Assembly (NCBI GenBank): GCA_900541715.1
Contig: UQLI01000041.1
Coordinates: forward strand, 1-12,419
DNA: 12,419 nt
Direction of reading: 5' to 3'
Source of the DNA: an uncultured Collinsella sp.
Lineage (GTDB): Bacteria; Actinomycetota; Coriobacteriia; Coriobacteriales; Coriobacteriaceae
Numbering within the stretch: position 1 is the stretch's first letter; the number at the start of each line of letters is the position of its first letter. Under the pieces are notes generated by a model that saw nothing but the letters and a program-made list of their open reading frames with translations, was not told the origin of the DNA and did not search any database. Both the position numbers and the translations under genes were made by a program. This document shows positions 1 through 6,579 of the stretch, in pieces.

Positions 1-37
1 GGGATTGGTCAATCTCGGCCGACTATATTTGGCTAAA

Positions 38-600
38 TTATTCCGACGCTAACACAGCTATATCCTGCACCCATTCGGAACGCGGATTAATTGAATAGCC
101 ACACAGCATCATCATACATGCATCTAGACCTGATTTCCCAAGTATCCGACGTATTGATGAGAGCATCGCGGGTCGCCCCTGCACCATCGTCGTCACCCCT
201 ATTAGCAGTATTTACCGTTTTTCTCTAAATGCGTATCGCCACCCTTAAGAATACGAAGTGTTTTATCCAGACCCGATTGTCCTCCATCTCAAACGAAGGG
301 ATAAGGAATCTCATCCGGAATCGGCAGTAACGGAGGATTCACAACGACAAGCGAAAAACATGAGTCATCTCTCAGAGGGGAGTAAAGGCTCCCCTCAAGC
401 ACCCTAGTTTCGTCATCCAAAGAGTTGATGGCAGTGTTTTTCTTACAAAGGTCGACAACAAAAGGGTTGATTTCTACAGATGTTACATCCATGCCACAGT
501 TGGTAAGTATCAGGCCCTGTATTCTGGGGCCAGAACACAAATCGAGAGCCTTCCGTGCGCTCTGCGGTGTAAGGCGCCAATCTCAGCAAATCTGTCCCAC
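38..600 (-). pseudogene. Decayed class I SAM-dependent methyltransferase (small-domain/HemK-like)
   Basis: The minus strand encodes recognisable methyltransferase blocks in two frames. A central block (541-292) has LDLCSGP, a degenerate glycine-rich SAM-binding motif I in which the usual GPGIQ reads GPRIQ, then VTSVEINP (motif II acidic residue) and VVNPPLLPIPDEIPYPFV (NPP catalytic/substrate motif). An in-frame TGA at 289-291 falls where a Gly codon GGA is expected. Reading continues as DGGQSGLDKTLRIL and LEKNGKYC, then shifts frame near 208 and runs as CGYSINPRSEWVQDIAV to TAA at 38-40. Before motif I, GTDLLRLAPYTAERT is in the same frame as the C-terminal piece, which implies a second shift near 548. 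No intact start is seen. What is seen is a broken gene; the family follows from motif knowledge; the original substrate is unknown. Base composition is AT-richer than the rest of the window, which fits transferred DNA that is eroding. Confidence 0.78.
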
Positions 601-640
601 AATACTGCGCTGAAGAACAAGACGGAACCCCTGAGCCAAA

Positions 641-837
641 CTCCCCTATACCTTATTAAGGCTAAGACAGGCAAGTTCACGCACCCGGCATATTCCAGAA
701 TAACATCCTATTGTTTTAGATGCTCTACAAGCATGAACAGCCGCGAATCGGAAAGATCTTCTAGTTTCGCCCCGACTGACCGCCAAGGGCCAAAATGGCC
801 TCTCCATCCCCAGGCGACTGGCTCTGGCGCGCCGAGG
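641..837. other. Gene-free spacer between methyltransferase relic and FHA gene
   Basis: No convincing gene lies here. A minus-strand open frame (893-708) reads through the repeat at 838-883 and ends in LEDLSDSRLFMLVEHLKQ. That tail looks more protein-like than random sequence but has no start signal of its own, so it could be the end of a lost gene or chance. No tRNA fold or strong terminator with a T-run was found. Confidence 0.4.
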
Positions 838-883
838 AGTGTCCCCAAGTGCCGGCAGAAAAGAAACGTCCCCATCTGCCGGC
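838..883. repeat. Paired GCCGGCA..TGGGGAC intergenic repeat with hairpin potential
   Basis: On the minus strand two 21-nt units are 25 nt apart (start to start). Each reads GCCGGCA, two variable bases, then TGGGGAC. In addition GCCGGCAG (851-858) and CTGCCGGC (876-883) form a perfect 8-bp inverted repeat with a 17-nt loop. The repeat begins at the stop codon of the FHA gene (TAG, 883-885). There is no T-run after the hairpin, so it is not a classical terminator. It resembles the dispersed REP/RAYT-type intergenic repeats of many genomes; that assignment is inference. Confidence 0.5.
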
Positions 884-1821
884 TAGAGAGCACCGAAGAG
901 GATGGCGTAGGTAGTGGATTCGCCGAGCTTGAGCTCGTCGCCGGGATTGAGTTGGGCGGAACGGCCGGGCTCGACCTGAATGCAGACGCGCGTGGCCCCG
1001 TTTACCACCACGGTTCCGTTGGTGGACGACAAGTCCTCGACGTGCCAGATATTTTGAGCATCGCACCAGATATGGGCATGGCGGGCCGAGACATCGTCGC
1101 CGACGTCGGTAATATCGCCCTCGCCAGTGGCCAGCGCGCCAATCTCAACACCCTGCTCACTCGGCTGAATCCAGCGCGGGGCGCTCACGACAAAACTGTT
1201 TTGTACGCGCAGCAAGCCCAAGGGGTGCGCCGGGGCGGGTTCGCGTTCGCCCGCGGTCATCGACATGCCAAGCGAACGCGGCGTGGATGTGCCTCCGCCA
1301 CAGGTCGCGTGCGCGTAGTCGATGGCATAGTTCACCGAGGACCGCACATCCGCCGAACAACCGACGGCGACAAACAGCACCAGCACGGCCTCGGCGCGCT
1401 CGGCGGGCATGAGTTCCGCCGCCTGGGACAGGCGATCGAGCGCGTTGCGATAGAGATTCGTGTCCTGGTGGCACTCTTCGAGCGCGCGTACCATCGGTTC
1501 ACCTGCAGGACCGCACACCATATTGATCACAGCCGTGGAGTCCATGGGATTGCGCTGGCGCAGGGCCAGTTGCGACATAATACGCGCAGCCGAGGTACCG
1601 TATTCGGCAAAGTAGCGCTGCTGAAGCGTGCCGACCGGCGCGCGAACGATAAAGCGGGAAACCCAAGAGCGATCGGCAGCTCGGCTCTGCGGGCTGCGGC
1701 CGTCGGCGAGCGGACGGGACGAAAGCACCAGGCCGCACAGCTCGATATGGCTCAGATGCGCCGCGCGCTTAAAGATGTCAAACATGGCCCCGCATGGGGT
1801 GAGCTCAACTTGAGATGCCAT
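883..1821 (-). CDS. FHA-domain protein, third gene of the left kinase unit
   Basis: A 312-residue protein. Residues 1 to about 200 match no family I recognise and are soluble in character, with a run of Met and Ala/Glu helices. Residues about 205-312 form a C-terminal FHA domain, a fold that normally binds phosphothreonine peptides: VSARHAH at 244-250 and SSTNGT at 265-270 are the conserved Ser/His and Asn-Gly loops. The usual Gly-Arg of the first loop reads IGALATGEGDI, so the Arg that contacts phosphate in typical FHA domains is not visible. The start is ATG 1821-1819, with AAGGAGG (1830-1836) 8 nt upstream, lying inside the end of the kinase gene. Only 3 nt separate the two genes, so they are co-transcribed. 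The partner is probably the adjacent kinase, which is disrupted here. The stop codon abuts the repeat at 838-883, so the original end may have been altered. No membrane segment is seen. Confidence 0.85.
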   Translation of the reverse strand: MASQVELTPCGAMFDIFKRAAHLSHIELCGLVLSSRPLADGRSPQSRAADRSWVSRFIVRAPVGTLQQRYFAEYGTSAARIMSQLALRQRNPMDSTAVINMVCGPAGEPMVRALEECHQDTNLYRNALDRLSQAAELMPAERAEAVLVLFVAVGCSADVRSSVNYAIDYAHATCGGGTSTPRSLGMSMTAGEREPAPAHPLGLLRVQNSFVVSAPRWIQPSEQGVEIGALATGEGDITDVGDDVSARHAHIWCDAQNIWHVEDLSSTNGTVVVNGATRVCIQVEPGRSAQLNPGDELKLGESTTYAILFGAL

Positions 1822-1824
1822 GAC

Positions 1825-3668
1825 CTAGGCCTCCTTGGTCGTAGAAATAGAATCGGACGATACTTCGACAGGTCCGCCAAAAGTACGGGCAGCTGCGGCT
1901 CCACCGGCAAGCGGAGTCGCCATCTGGGCTTTTGTGCGTCGCGGTGCCGAAACGGGAAGTTCAAAGGCAAAGCCCATCGCAAGCAAAAACCACGTAAGCG
2001 TATAGGTTGCAACCAGAGCGGCAACAAGGCCGCCCATCACGGCGCGTTGGGAAAATACGCTACATGCAGCCACAACCAGCACCGGAACCTCGCAGGCAGA
2101 AAGCGCAAGCACACCCTGCAGGAACCCCGAGCGCCGATCACGCGCAAGTGCCCCCGCGGCAACGCCGGCTATGCCCGGCAGCGCCAACGCCAGTGCGGCA
2201 ATAATACCCGGTAGCGACCCAGACCACATGAGCGATCCCAAAGTCGCCGTCACGCGAGCGCCCGACGCCAGCAGCGCGGCCGAAACCACGACCACAGCCC
2301 AAACCACGCCACAGACGACCGTCGCGCCGACCATCAGCGCGCGACGAACCGCGCGGCCAGACGCATCCATGGGGCACGGCGTGAGCGGCTCGCCGCGGAG
2401 CGAACGACCGACATTTTGCGCATAGTGTTCACAAAACGCCGAGAGCGCCGCCTCGACCGCCGCCGGCTCGGGACGATCTTTTTGATGGCTGGACAGACAG
2501 GCCATCACCACGTTGAACAGCTGGGCATCGACAAACGCCAGCGCATCGCGTAGCTCCTCGGAATCCGGCTCAAGCCCCAGCTGCTGGGCCTGCTCGGCCG
2601 CAGCGAGCGCCACATCGGGCTCACGACGAAGCAGCTGAGTCAAATCGCAATCGGGCGCATGGGCACCAATGGGATAGTCGGGCAGCGTGTCCATCTTGAG
2701 ACGGTAGGGGCTGGCGATGTCGCGCGTCTTTTTGCGCGAACCCGAGGTGCCCGAAGTGCTCGGCGCGGCTTCGTATGGCGCGGCGCCGGCAATGAGCTCG
2801 TAAACCGTACTTGCCGCGGCATAGACGTCAATCGCCGGCGACATACGCAAAGCGCGCAGGTCGGGAATATCGTCGGTGAGCATCTCGGGCGGAGCGTAGG
2901 CCACCGTCGCACGACGCAGCGTGGCATAGCGCTCGGTAAAGGATGCCTTGCCGCCGGCACCGGCCACGGCCGATGCAGGCTCGAGCGCCAGCGACGAGCC
3001 AAAGTCGATCAGGCACAGGTCAAAGGTGCCCTCGGCAAGCTGCCGGTCAAGCGGTAGACGCGCCGTACGCACCATAATATTAGCGGGCGAGATATCGCGA
3101 TGGACAAAGCCCTCACCCACCAGACTCATACGGCAGAGCAGATCGAACAGGTCGCGACCCAGACGCGCCGCCACAAGCGGCGACAGGCGTCCGGCATCAT
3201 CCACGGCGAGTCGCGAACGCAAGCGGGCAAGCGTCTCGCCTCGACCCATTCCATGACAATTGCAGGCACACCGTCGACCTCGCCCCAGCCATAGAGGCGG
3301 GGAAAGCCCTTAAGGCCCGAAAGGGCACGATGGCATTCATATTCCTCGCGAAACGCCGCCCTGAACTTGGTGACCAGCGCCTCGTGGGCGACATCGTCAT
3401 CAAATTCGTCGCGCGTTGGCAAGATGAGCTGCTTGAGCGCCACGGCCTCGCCCTGCGCGTTGACGGCACGCGTCACACGGCCGATACCACCACGGCGCAT
3501 GGTGGCGTCATCGGCAAACAGCATCGTAAAACGGCGAAGGTAGGCGGGAAGCTCGTCCGTGCCCAGGGCGACGGCCGGCTCAAACCCGTCGACGCGCGCC
3601 AGGCGCAGGCCCACCATGGGATCACGGTTGAGCGACTGGGCTGCCGCAGAAGCGAGATCGTTCGTCAT
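1825..3668 (-). pseudogene. Membrane Ser/Thr protein kinase, split by a one-base frameshift
   Basis: Two overlapping frames make one Hanks-type kinase. The first (start 3668) carries the glycine loop RGGIGRV (residues 59-65), VALK (Lys79) and the hinge IVMEWVE (137-143), then runs out of frame. The second carries GETLARL, the catalytic loop HRDISPAN, IDFGSS (Mg-binding DFG) and APPEM. Joining them needs one extra G near 3238-3240, where GTCGAGGCGAG would become GTCGAGGGCGAG; the restored product is about 614 residues. After the kinase domain come about four hydrophobic helices and a short hydrophilic tail, with no PASTA repeats. The start ATG overlaps the stop of the upstream gene (ATGA, 3665-3668), so translation is coupled. 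Catalytic residues are all present, so the lesion is recent or a sequencing error. As written, the product would lack the catalytic loop. Confidence 0.85.
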
Positions 3669-4570
3669 AGGGCGATCGCCGCCAGGCTATTGTTGAAGTT
3701 GTTAAGCGCAATGTCATCATCGCCGTAATGCCCCACCCATTGGCACAGGTTGGTGTAGCAGCCCCATAGGTTGGCGTACTGCCGATACCACTTTGAGTGG
3801 GGAGAAAACGTTTGCCGGCCAAACTCGGCACGGATGACAAACATATCGTTGGCCAGGCTATCGCACGGCCCGGTATCGCCTGTTGCGTTATAGGTCGAGA
3901 CCGCGCTATTTGCCCGAGAGACATAGCCGTCGAGCATATTGCACTTGGTCACGAGCCAGCTGTGTATGCTTTCCTCCTCGGCGGTCGAAAGGCCGCTGGA
4001 GCTTGTATTGCCACCGGTGTTGCCGCCCGTCGAGCTGTCGCCCCCAGACCCGCCGGAGGCGGAGCCCGAACCGGAGCCACCGCTCGAGTTCGACGAATCG
4101 GAGCTGGAGCCAGACGAACCGGAGCCGCCAGGTTTCCCCGACTGCTGCGTATCCTGACCCTTTTGCTGCTCGGCCTTGTTTACGACGGTCGAAACGCTGT
4201 TATCGGAAAGGTGATGGATGATCTTGGTGTTGGTGAGCACGATGGTCTTGCCGTTGGCAAGCGCGATTTCGTTGTCCGACGCCTCGGCGCTGCCCGCGTC
4301 GTCGACACCAAACACGACGTGCGTGACTACGCTCGCCCAGGCGTATCCGGTTGTGGTGCCCAAATCGCTTTTGGCCTTGTGCCCCACGCGCAACTCGCGC
4401 GCGGTACGCGCTTGCACCATAGGTGGCACAGCCAAACCGTAGGCAGAAACGCCGGCAACGACCAGCGCCAGCGAACAGGACAGCAGCACACACGCCCGAG
4501 GCGCCAGGCCCAACCGGCGCCGCATACGCACCGCGGCGCCATGCTTTGTCTGAGTGCCCCCGGGCCGCAT
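3665..4570 (-). CDS. Membrane-anchored protein with Ser/Gly linker and four-Cys outer domain
   Basis: A 301-residue protein of no family I recognise. Basic residues at the N-terminus (RMRRR, 16-20) precede one hydrophobic segment (about 25-48), so it is an N-in anchor or uncleaved signal. Residues about 55-125 may be a small folded domain (VVTHVVFGVD, IVLTNTKIIHHL). A Ser/Gly-rich flexible linker spans about 128-184. The C-terminal domain (185-301) is Trp/Tyr-rich and holds Cys200, Cys226, Cys251 and Cys256, enough for two disulfides outside the cell. The start is ATG 4570-4568 because GGAGGAG sits 5 nt upstream; an in-frame extension to 4663 exists but lacks such a site and runs through a hairpin. 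It is first in the unit and overlaps the kinase gene by ATGA, so an extracytoplasmic sensing or scaffold role for that kinase is a reasonable inference only. Confidence 0.8.
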   Translation of the reverse strand: MRPGGTQTKHGAAVRMRRRLGLAPRACVLLSCSLALVVAGVSAYGLAVPPMVQARTARELRVGHKAKSDLGTTTGYAWASVVTHVVFGVDDAGSAEASDNEIALANGKTIVLTNTKIIHHLSDNSVSTVVNKAEQQKGQDTQQSGKPGGSGSSGSSSDSSNSSGGSGSGSASGGSGGDSSTGGNTGGNTSSSGLSTAEEESIHSWLVTKCNMLDGYVSRANSAVSTYNATGDTGPCDSLANDMFVIRAEFGRQTFSPHSKWYRQYANLWGCYTNLCQWVGHYGDDDIALNNFNNSLAAIAL

Positions 4571-4585
4571 GCGATCTCCTCCAAC

Positions 4586-4610
4586 AAAAACACGCCGCTC
4601 GAAAGCGGCG
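4586..4610 (-). terminator. Terminator-like hairpin in the leader of the membrane-protein/kinase unit
   Basis: CGCCGCT (4593-4599), loop CGAA, AGCGGCG (4604-4610): a 7-bp GC-rich stem with a tetraloop. On the minus strand it is followed within 2 nt by five T residues (4590-4586). The ribosome binding site of the next gene begins about 10 nt later, which leaves no room for a promoter in between. It is either the end of the recR transcript or an attenuator within the leader. Confidence 0.65.
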
Positions 4611-4654
4611 CATTCATTCAAACCCATAGTTGAGTGTATCAGCGAACACAAAAG

Positions 4655-4664
4655 GTTGCGCAAC
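4655..4664. promoter_or_regulatory. Palindrome GTTGCGCAAC, candidate operator site 1
   Basis: A perfect 10-bp palindrome upstream of the 3665-4570 gene. It overlaps a possible -35 (TTGCGC) for a weak minus-strand -10 (TACACT, 4638-4633, spacer 19 nt). A near-identical site lies 73 bp away at 4728-4737. The bound regulator is unknown. Confidence 0.4.
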
Positions 4665-4727
4665 GAATGGGCAAATTAAGGATGCGAGCGGAAGCATCCA
4701 TGCGATAAGCGGATACAAAGCATCTTT

Positions 4728-4737
4728 GTTGCACAAC
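4728..4737. promoter_or_regulatory. Near-palindrome GTTGCACAAC, candidate operator site 2
   Basis: It differs from site 1 at one base and is extended to 7-bp arms (TTTGTTG, CA, CAACAAA; 4725-4740). The two sites are 73 bp apart, close to seven helical turns, and both lie in the spacer between recR and the left kinase unit. No other copy was noticed elsewhere in the window by eye. Confidence 0.4.
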
Positions 4738-4748
4738 AAACTTACAGT

Positions 4749-4778
4749 CGCACGGGAAAATTATGACTACCCCGTGCG
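4749..4778 (-). terminator. Possible terminator of the ybaB-recR transcript
   Basis: CGCACGGG and CCCGTGCG form a perfect 8-bp stem around a 14-nt AT-rich loop, about 37 nt after the recR stop codon. On the minus strand the following bases are only moderately T-rich (ACTGTAAGTTTGTTG). Position suits a terminator; the long loop and weak T-tract lower confidence. Confidence 0.4.
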
Positions 4779-4815
4779 TCGCGAGGAAAACATACGGCAG
4801 GAGCAGGCTCGCCAC

Positions 4816-5412
4816 CTAAATCGTGCGACGGGCCTCGATGGCGCGCCCGAGCGTAAGCTCGTCGGCATACTCCAGGTCGCCGCCCACGGGCAGGCCGCTC
4901 GCCAGACGCGACACCTCAACGCCCAGTGGCTTGATAGTGCGGGCCAGGTAGCTCGCCGTGGTCTCGCCCTCAATATTGGGGTTGGTGGCGATAATGACCT
5001 CGTGGATATCCTCGTGGCCCAAGCGCGCCAGCAACTCGCGGATGTGCAGCTGCTCGGGACCGATCTTGTCCATGGGGCTGATCACGCCGCCCAGCACGTG
5101 GTAGAGGCCGTGGTAGCTGCCCGTGCGCTCAATCGCCTGGACATCGCGCGGCTCACCCACCACGCAGATGCGGGTGGTGTCGCGCATCGAGTCTTGGCAA
5201 ATGGAGCACTCGTCAGCGGTGGCGTAGTTAAAGCAACGGCTGCAAAAGTGGACCTCCTGCTTGACCTCCAGGATGGCCTCGGCCAGGCGGCGGGCCTCCT
5301 CGGCATCGGCCTCGAGCAGGTAGTAGGCGATGCGCTGGGCCGACTTGGGACCAATGCCCGGCAGACGACCCAGCTCATCGAGCAGTTTTTGCAGACTGTG
5401 ATTCGCACTCAT
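4816..5412 (-). CDS. recR: Recombination mediator protein RecR
   Basis: A cytoplasmic DNA repair protein that acts with RecO (and RecF) to load RecA at single-stranded gaps. It has 198 residues, the usual family length. Seen in order: an N-terminal helix-hairpin-helix (LGRLPGIGPKSAQRIAYYLL, about 14-33), a four-cysteine zinc finger (CSRC...CSIC, about 57-72) and a Toprim domain (about 79-175) with VVGEPRD and ATNPNIEGETTA, then a C-terminal region with RLASGLPVGGDLEYAD. The start ATG is at 5412-5410. No good Shine-Dalgarno precedes it, and it begins only 12 nt after the ybaB stop, so it probably depends on read-through translation from ybaB. The pairing with ybaB and nearby dnaX is widely conserved in bacteria. 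Confidence 0.97.
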   Translation of the reverse strand: MSANHSLQKLLDELGRLPGIGPKSAQRIAYYLLEADAEEARRLAEAILEVKQEVHFCSRCFNYATADECSICQDSMRDTTRICVVGEPRDVQAIERTGSYHGLYHVLGGVISPMDKIGPEQLHIRELLARLGHEDIHEVIIATNPNIEGETTASYLARTIKPLGVEVSRLASGLPVGGDLEYADELTLGRAIEARRTI

Positions 5413-5424
5413 TGTATGCGTGTC

Positions 5425-5745
5425 TTAGAACGGCATGCCCGGGATGTTGAGGCCGCCGGTGATGGCGCCCATCTGCTTGTTGGCGAGCTCGTTGACGCCG
5501 CGGACGGCCTCGTTGACGGCAGCCATGATCATGTCCTGCAGCATATCGACGTCCTCGGGATCGAGCGCATCGGGGTCGATGGTAAGGTTGACGAGCTCCA
5601 TCTCGCCGTTGACAGTCACCTTGACCATGCCGCCGCCGGCAGAGGCGTCGACGGTCTGGGACTTGAGGTTCTCCTGCGCGGCGGCAAGCTGCTCCTGCAT
5701 CTTGCGAGCCTGCTTCATCATCTGCTGCATGTTCATACCGGCCAT
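5425..5745 (-). CDS. ybaB: YbaB/EbfC family nucleoid-associated protein
   Basis: A small DNA-binding protein that forms dimers and coats the nucleoid, a widespread companion of dnaX and recR. It has 106 residues, normal for the family. A Met/Gln-rich N-terminal helix (QQMMKQARKMQEQLAAAQENL, one residue group per heptad) is followed by the conserved GGGMVKVTVNGEMELVNLTIDP strand region and a C-terminal helix (LQDMIMAAVNEAV). The end GGLNIPGMPF is typical. The start ATG 5745-5743 has AAAGGAG (5751-5757) 5 nt upstream. It is the first gene of the ybaB-recR pair here, because a plus-strand gene separates it from dnaX, so it needs its own promoter in 5746-6084, where I could not identify a convincing one. 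Confidence 0.95.
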   Translation of the reverse strand: MAGMNMQQMMKQARKMQEQLAAAQENLKSQTVDASAGGGMVKVTVNGEMELVNLTIDPDALDPEDVDMLQDMIMAAVNEAVRGVNELANKQMGAITGGLNIPGMPF

Positions 5746-6044
5746 GATGGCTCCTTTACGTGCGGCCGCACGCCGAGCTGCAAGGGCAGCCGGAGCGCGG
5801 CAGGACTTTCAAACTCAAAAATCGTACCACGGCGCAAGGCCAGCGAGCGGGGCGGTTGTGCCACCTCAGTCGATATACATGTCCTGGAGTGCAAGCCGCG
5901 CCCAAAGATTATGCAAGGTTGAATAATTCGCATCTGCATAATATTGAAAGCTAAATCTTGTAGAACCGGAATCCGACATTTAATGCGTACCACTAAATGG
6001 CTAAATGCCGAGCCACTACTCGAAGCGGCGCTCATGACGGCGGG
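5746..6044. other. AT-richer spacer between divergent ybaB and the orphan gene
   Basis: About 300 nt without a gene. A 10-bp palindrome TGCGGCCGCA (5761-5770) sits just upstream of the ybaB ribosome binding site. A minus-strand TACGAT near 5821-5826 could be a -10 for ybaB but lacks a -35. Around 5920-6010 the DNA is clearly AT-richer than the flanks and contains a short tandem CTAAATGG/CTAAATGC (5993-6008). I see no SRP RNA, tRNA or other structured RNA. Confidence 0.45.
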
Positions 6045-6050
6045 TATAAT
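6045..6050 (+). promoter_or_regulatory. Consensus -10 box TATAAT for the orphan membrane gene
   Basis: A perfect TATAAT lies 34 nt before the start at 6085, placing transcription start near 6057 and giving a short leader with GGAGG. No TTGACA-like -35 is present at 16-18 nt spacing, so initiation may rely on an activator or a non-standard -35. Confidence 0.5.
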
Positions 6051-6084
6051 TTGATTGTCATAGATATCAATTTGGAGGTGCCCC

Positions 6085-6558
6085 ATGAATGCCCCCGACG
6101 TGCTCCAAAACATCCGCTCAAAACACCCCGTTGCATATGTGGTTCTCTATCTCTTTGTCGGCTGGGCATTGCTGGTTGTCATCACCCATGCCATAGCTTT
6201 TGGAGCAGAACTGCTGATAGCCAGCTCGGACCAGCCCGTCGTCAAATGGGAGACGACCGATGAGTGCACCGACGGAACCCGAACCGTCTACTACAACAGC
6301 CCGTCCCTCTATCAAGAGTTCAAGGTCAAGATAAAGGACTTCAAGATTGTCGATGCCGAGCTAGGCGTTTATTTGGCAATCGGAGCAACCATTAACGCCG
6401 AGCAAGTCGAGTACACGGACAGCCATGCGACGTATCGTATCGACCTCAGCATCCTAGGCCGACCGTCACGCACCTGTCTGCTCAAATGCGACATACGCGG
6501 CACCACACTACACATGTCCGAAATACAGATGCGCCCGGACAAGGGGTCCTCTTCTTGA
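6085..6558 (+). CDS. Orphan small membrane protein of unknown function
   Basis: A 157-residue protein I do not recognise. One long hydrophobic segment at about 17-46 (YVVLYLFVGWALLVVITHAI within it) anchors it in the membrane, followed by a soluble domain of about 110 residues rich in beta-strand-like stretches (WETTDECTDGTRTVYYNS, ATYRIDLSIL, TCLLKCDIRGTTLHM). Three Cys (in DECTDG, RTCLL and LKCDI) are in the soluble part. Start ATG 6085 is supported by GGAGG (6074-6078) 6 nt upstream and a TATAAT further up. It faces dnaX tail to tail with 21 nt between stop codons and no visible terminator. Its composition is less GC-biased than the neighbours and it splits dnaX from ybaB-recR, which suggests insertion. 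A role such as immunity or stress membrane protein cannot be argued from sequence. Confidence 0.75.
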   Translation: MNAPDVLQNIRSKHPVAYVVLYLFVGWALLVVITHAIAFGAELLIASSDQPVVKWETTDECTDGTRTVYYNSPSLYQEFKVKIKDFKIVDAELGVYLAIGATINAEQVEYTDSHATYRIDLSILGRPSRTCLLKCDIRGTTLHMSEIQMRPDKGSSS

Positions 6559-6579
6559 GCAGTATACCCGCCTACGCAG

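Noticed and set aside
733..2214. Plus-strand open frame of 493 codons antisense to the FHA and kinase genes
   Set aside because: It is an Arg/His/Gly-rich shadow of the minus-strand genes with no family motifs and no ribosome binding site.
4571..4663. 31-residue N-terminal extension of the membrane protein
   Set aside because: It crosses a terminator-like hairpin and lacks an SD, while ATG 4570 has GGAGGAG 5 nt upstream.
4641..4664. LexA-type box (CGAAC...GTTG)
   Set aside because: The half-sites are 7 nt apart rather than 4 and the second is imperfect.
4630..5922. Plus-strand open frame of 430 codons opposite recR and ybaB
   Set aside because: Both recR and ybaB are unmistakable on the other strand; this frame reflects high-GC codon bias.
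5733..6113. Minus-strand 126-codon frame upstream of ybaB
   Set aside because: It has no recognisable motif or ribosome binding site and spans the likely promoter region.
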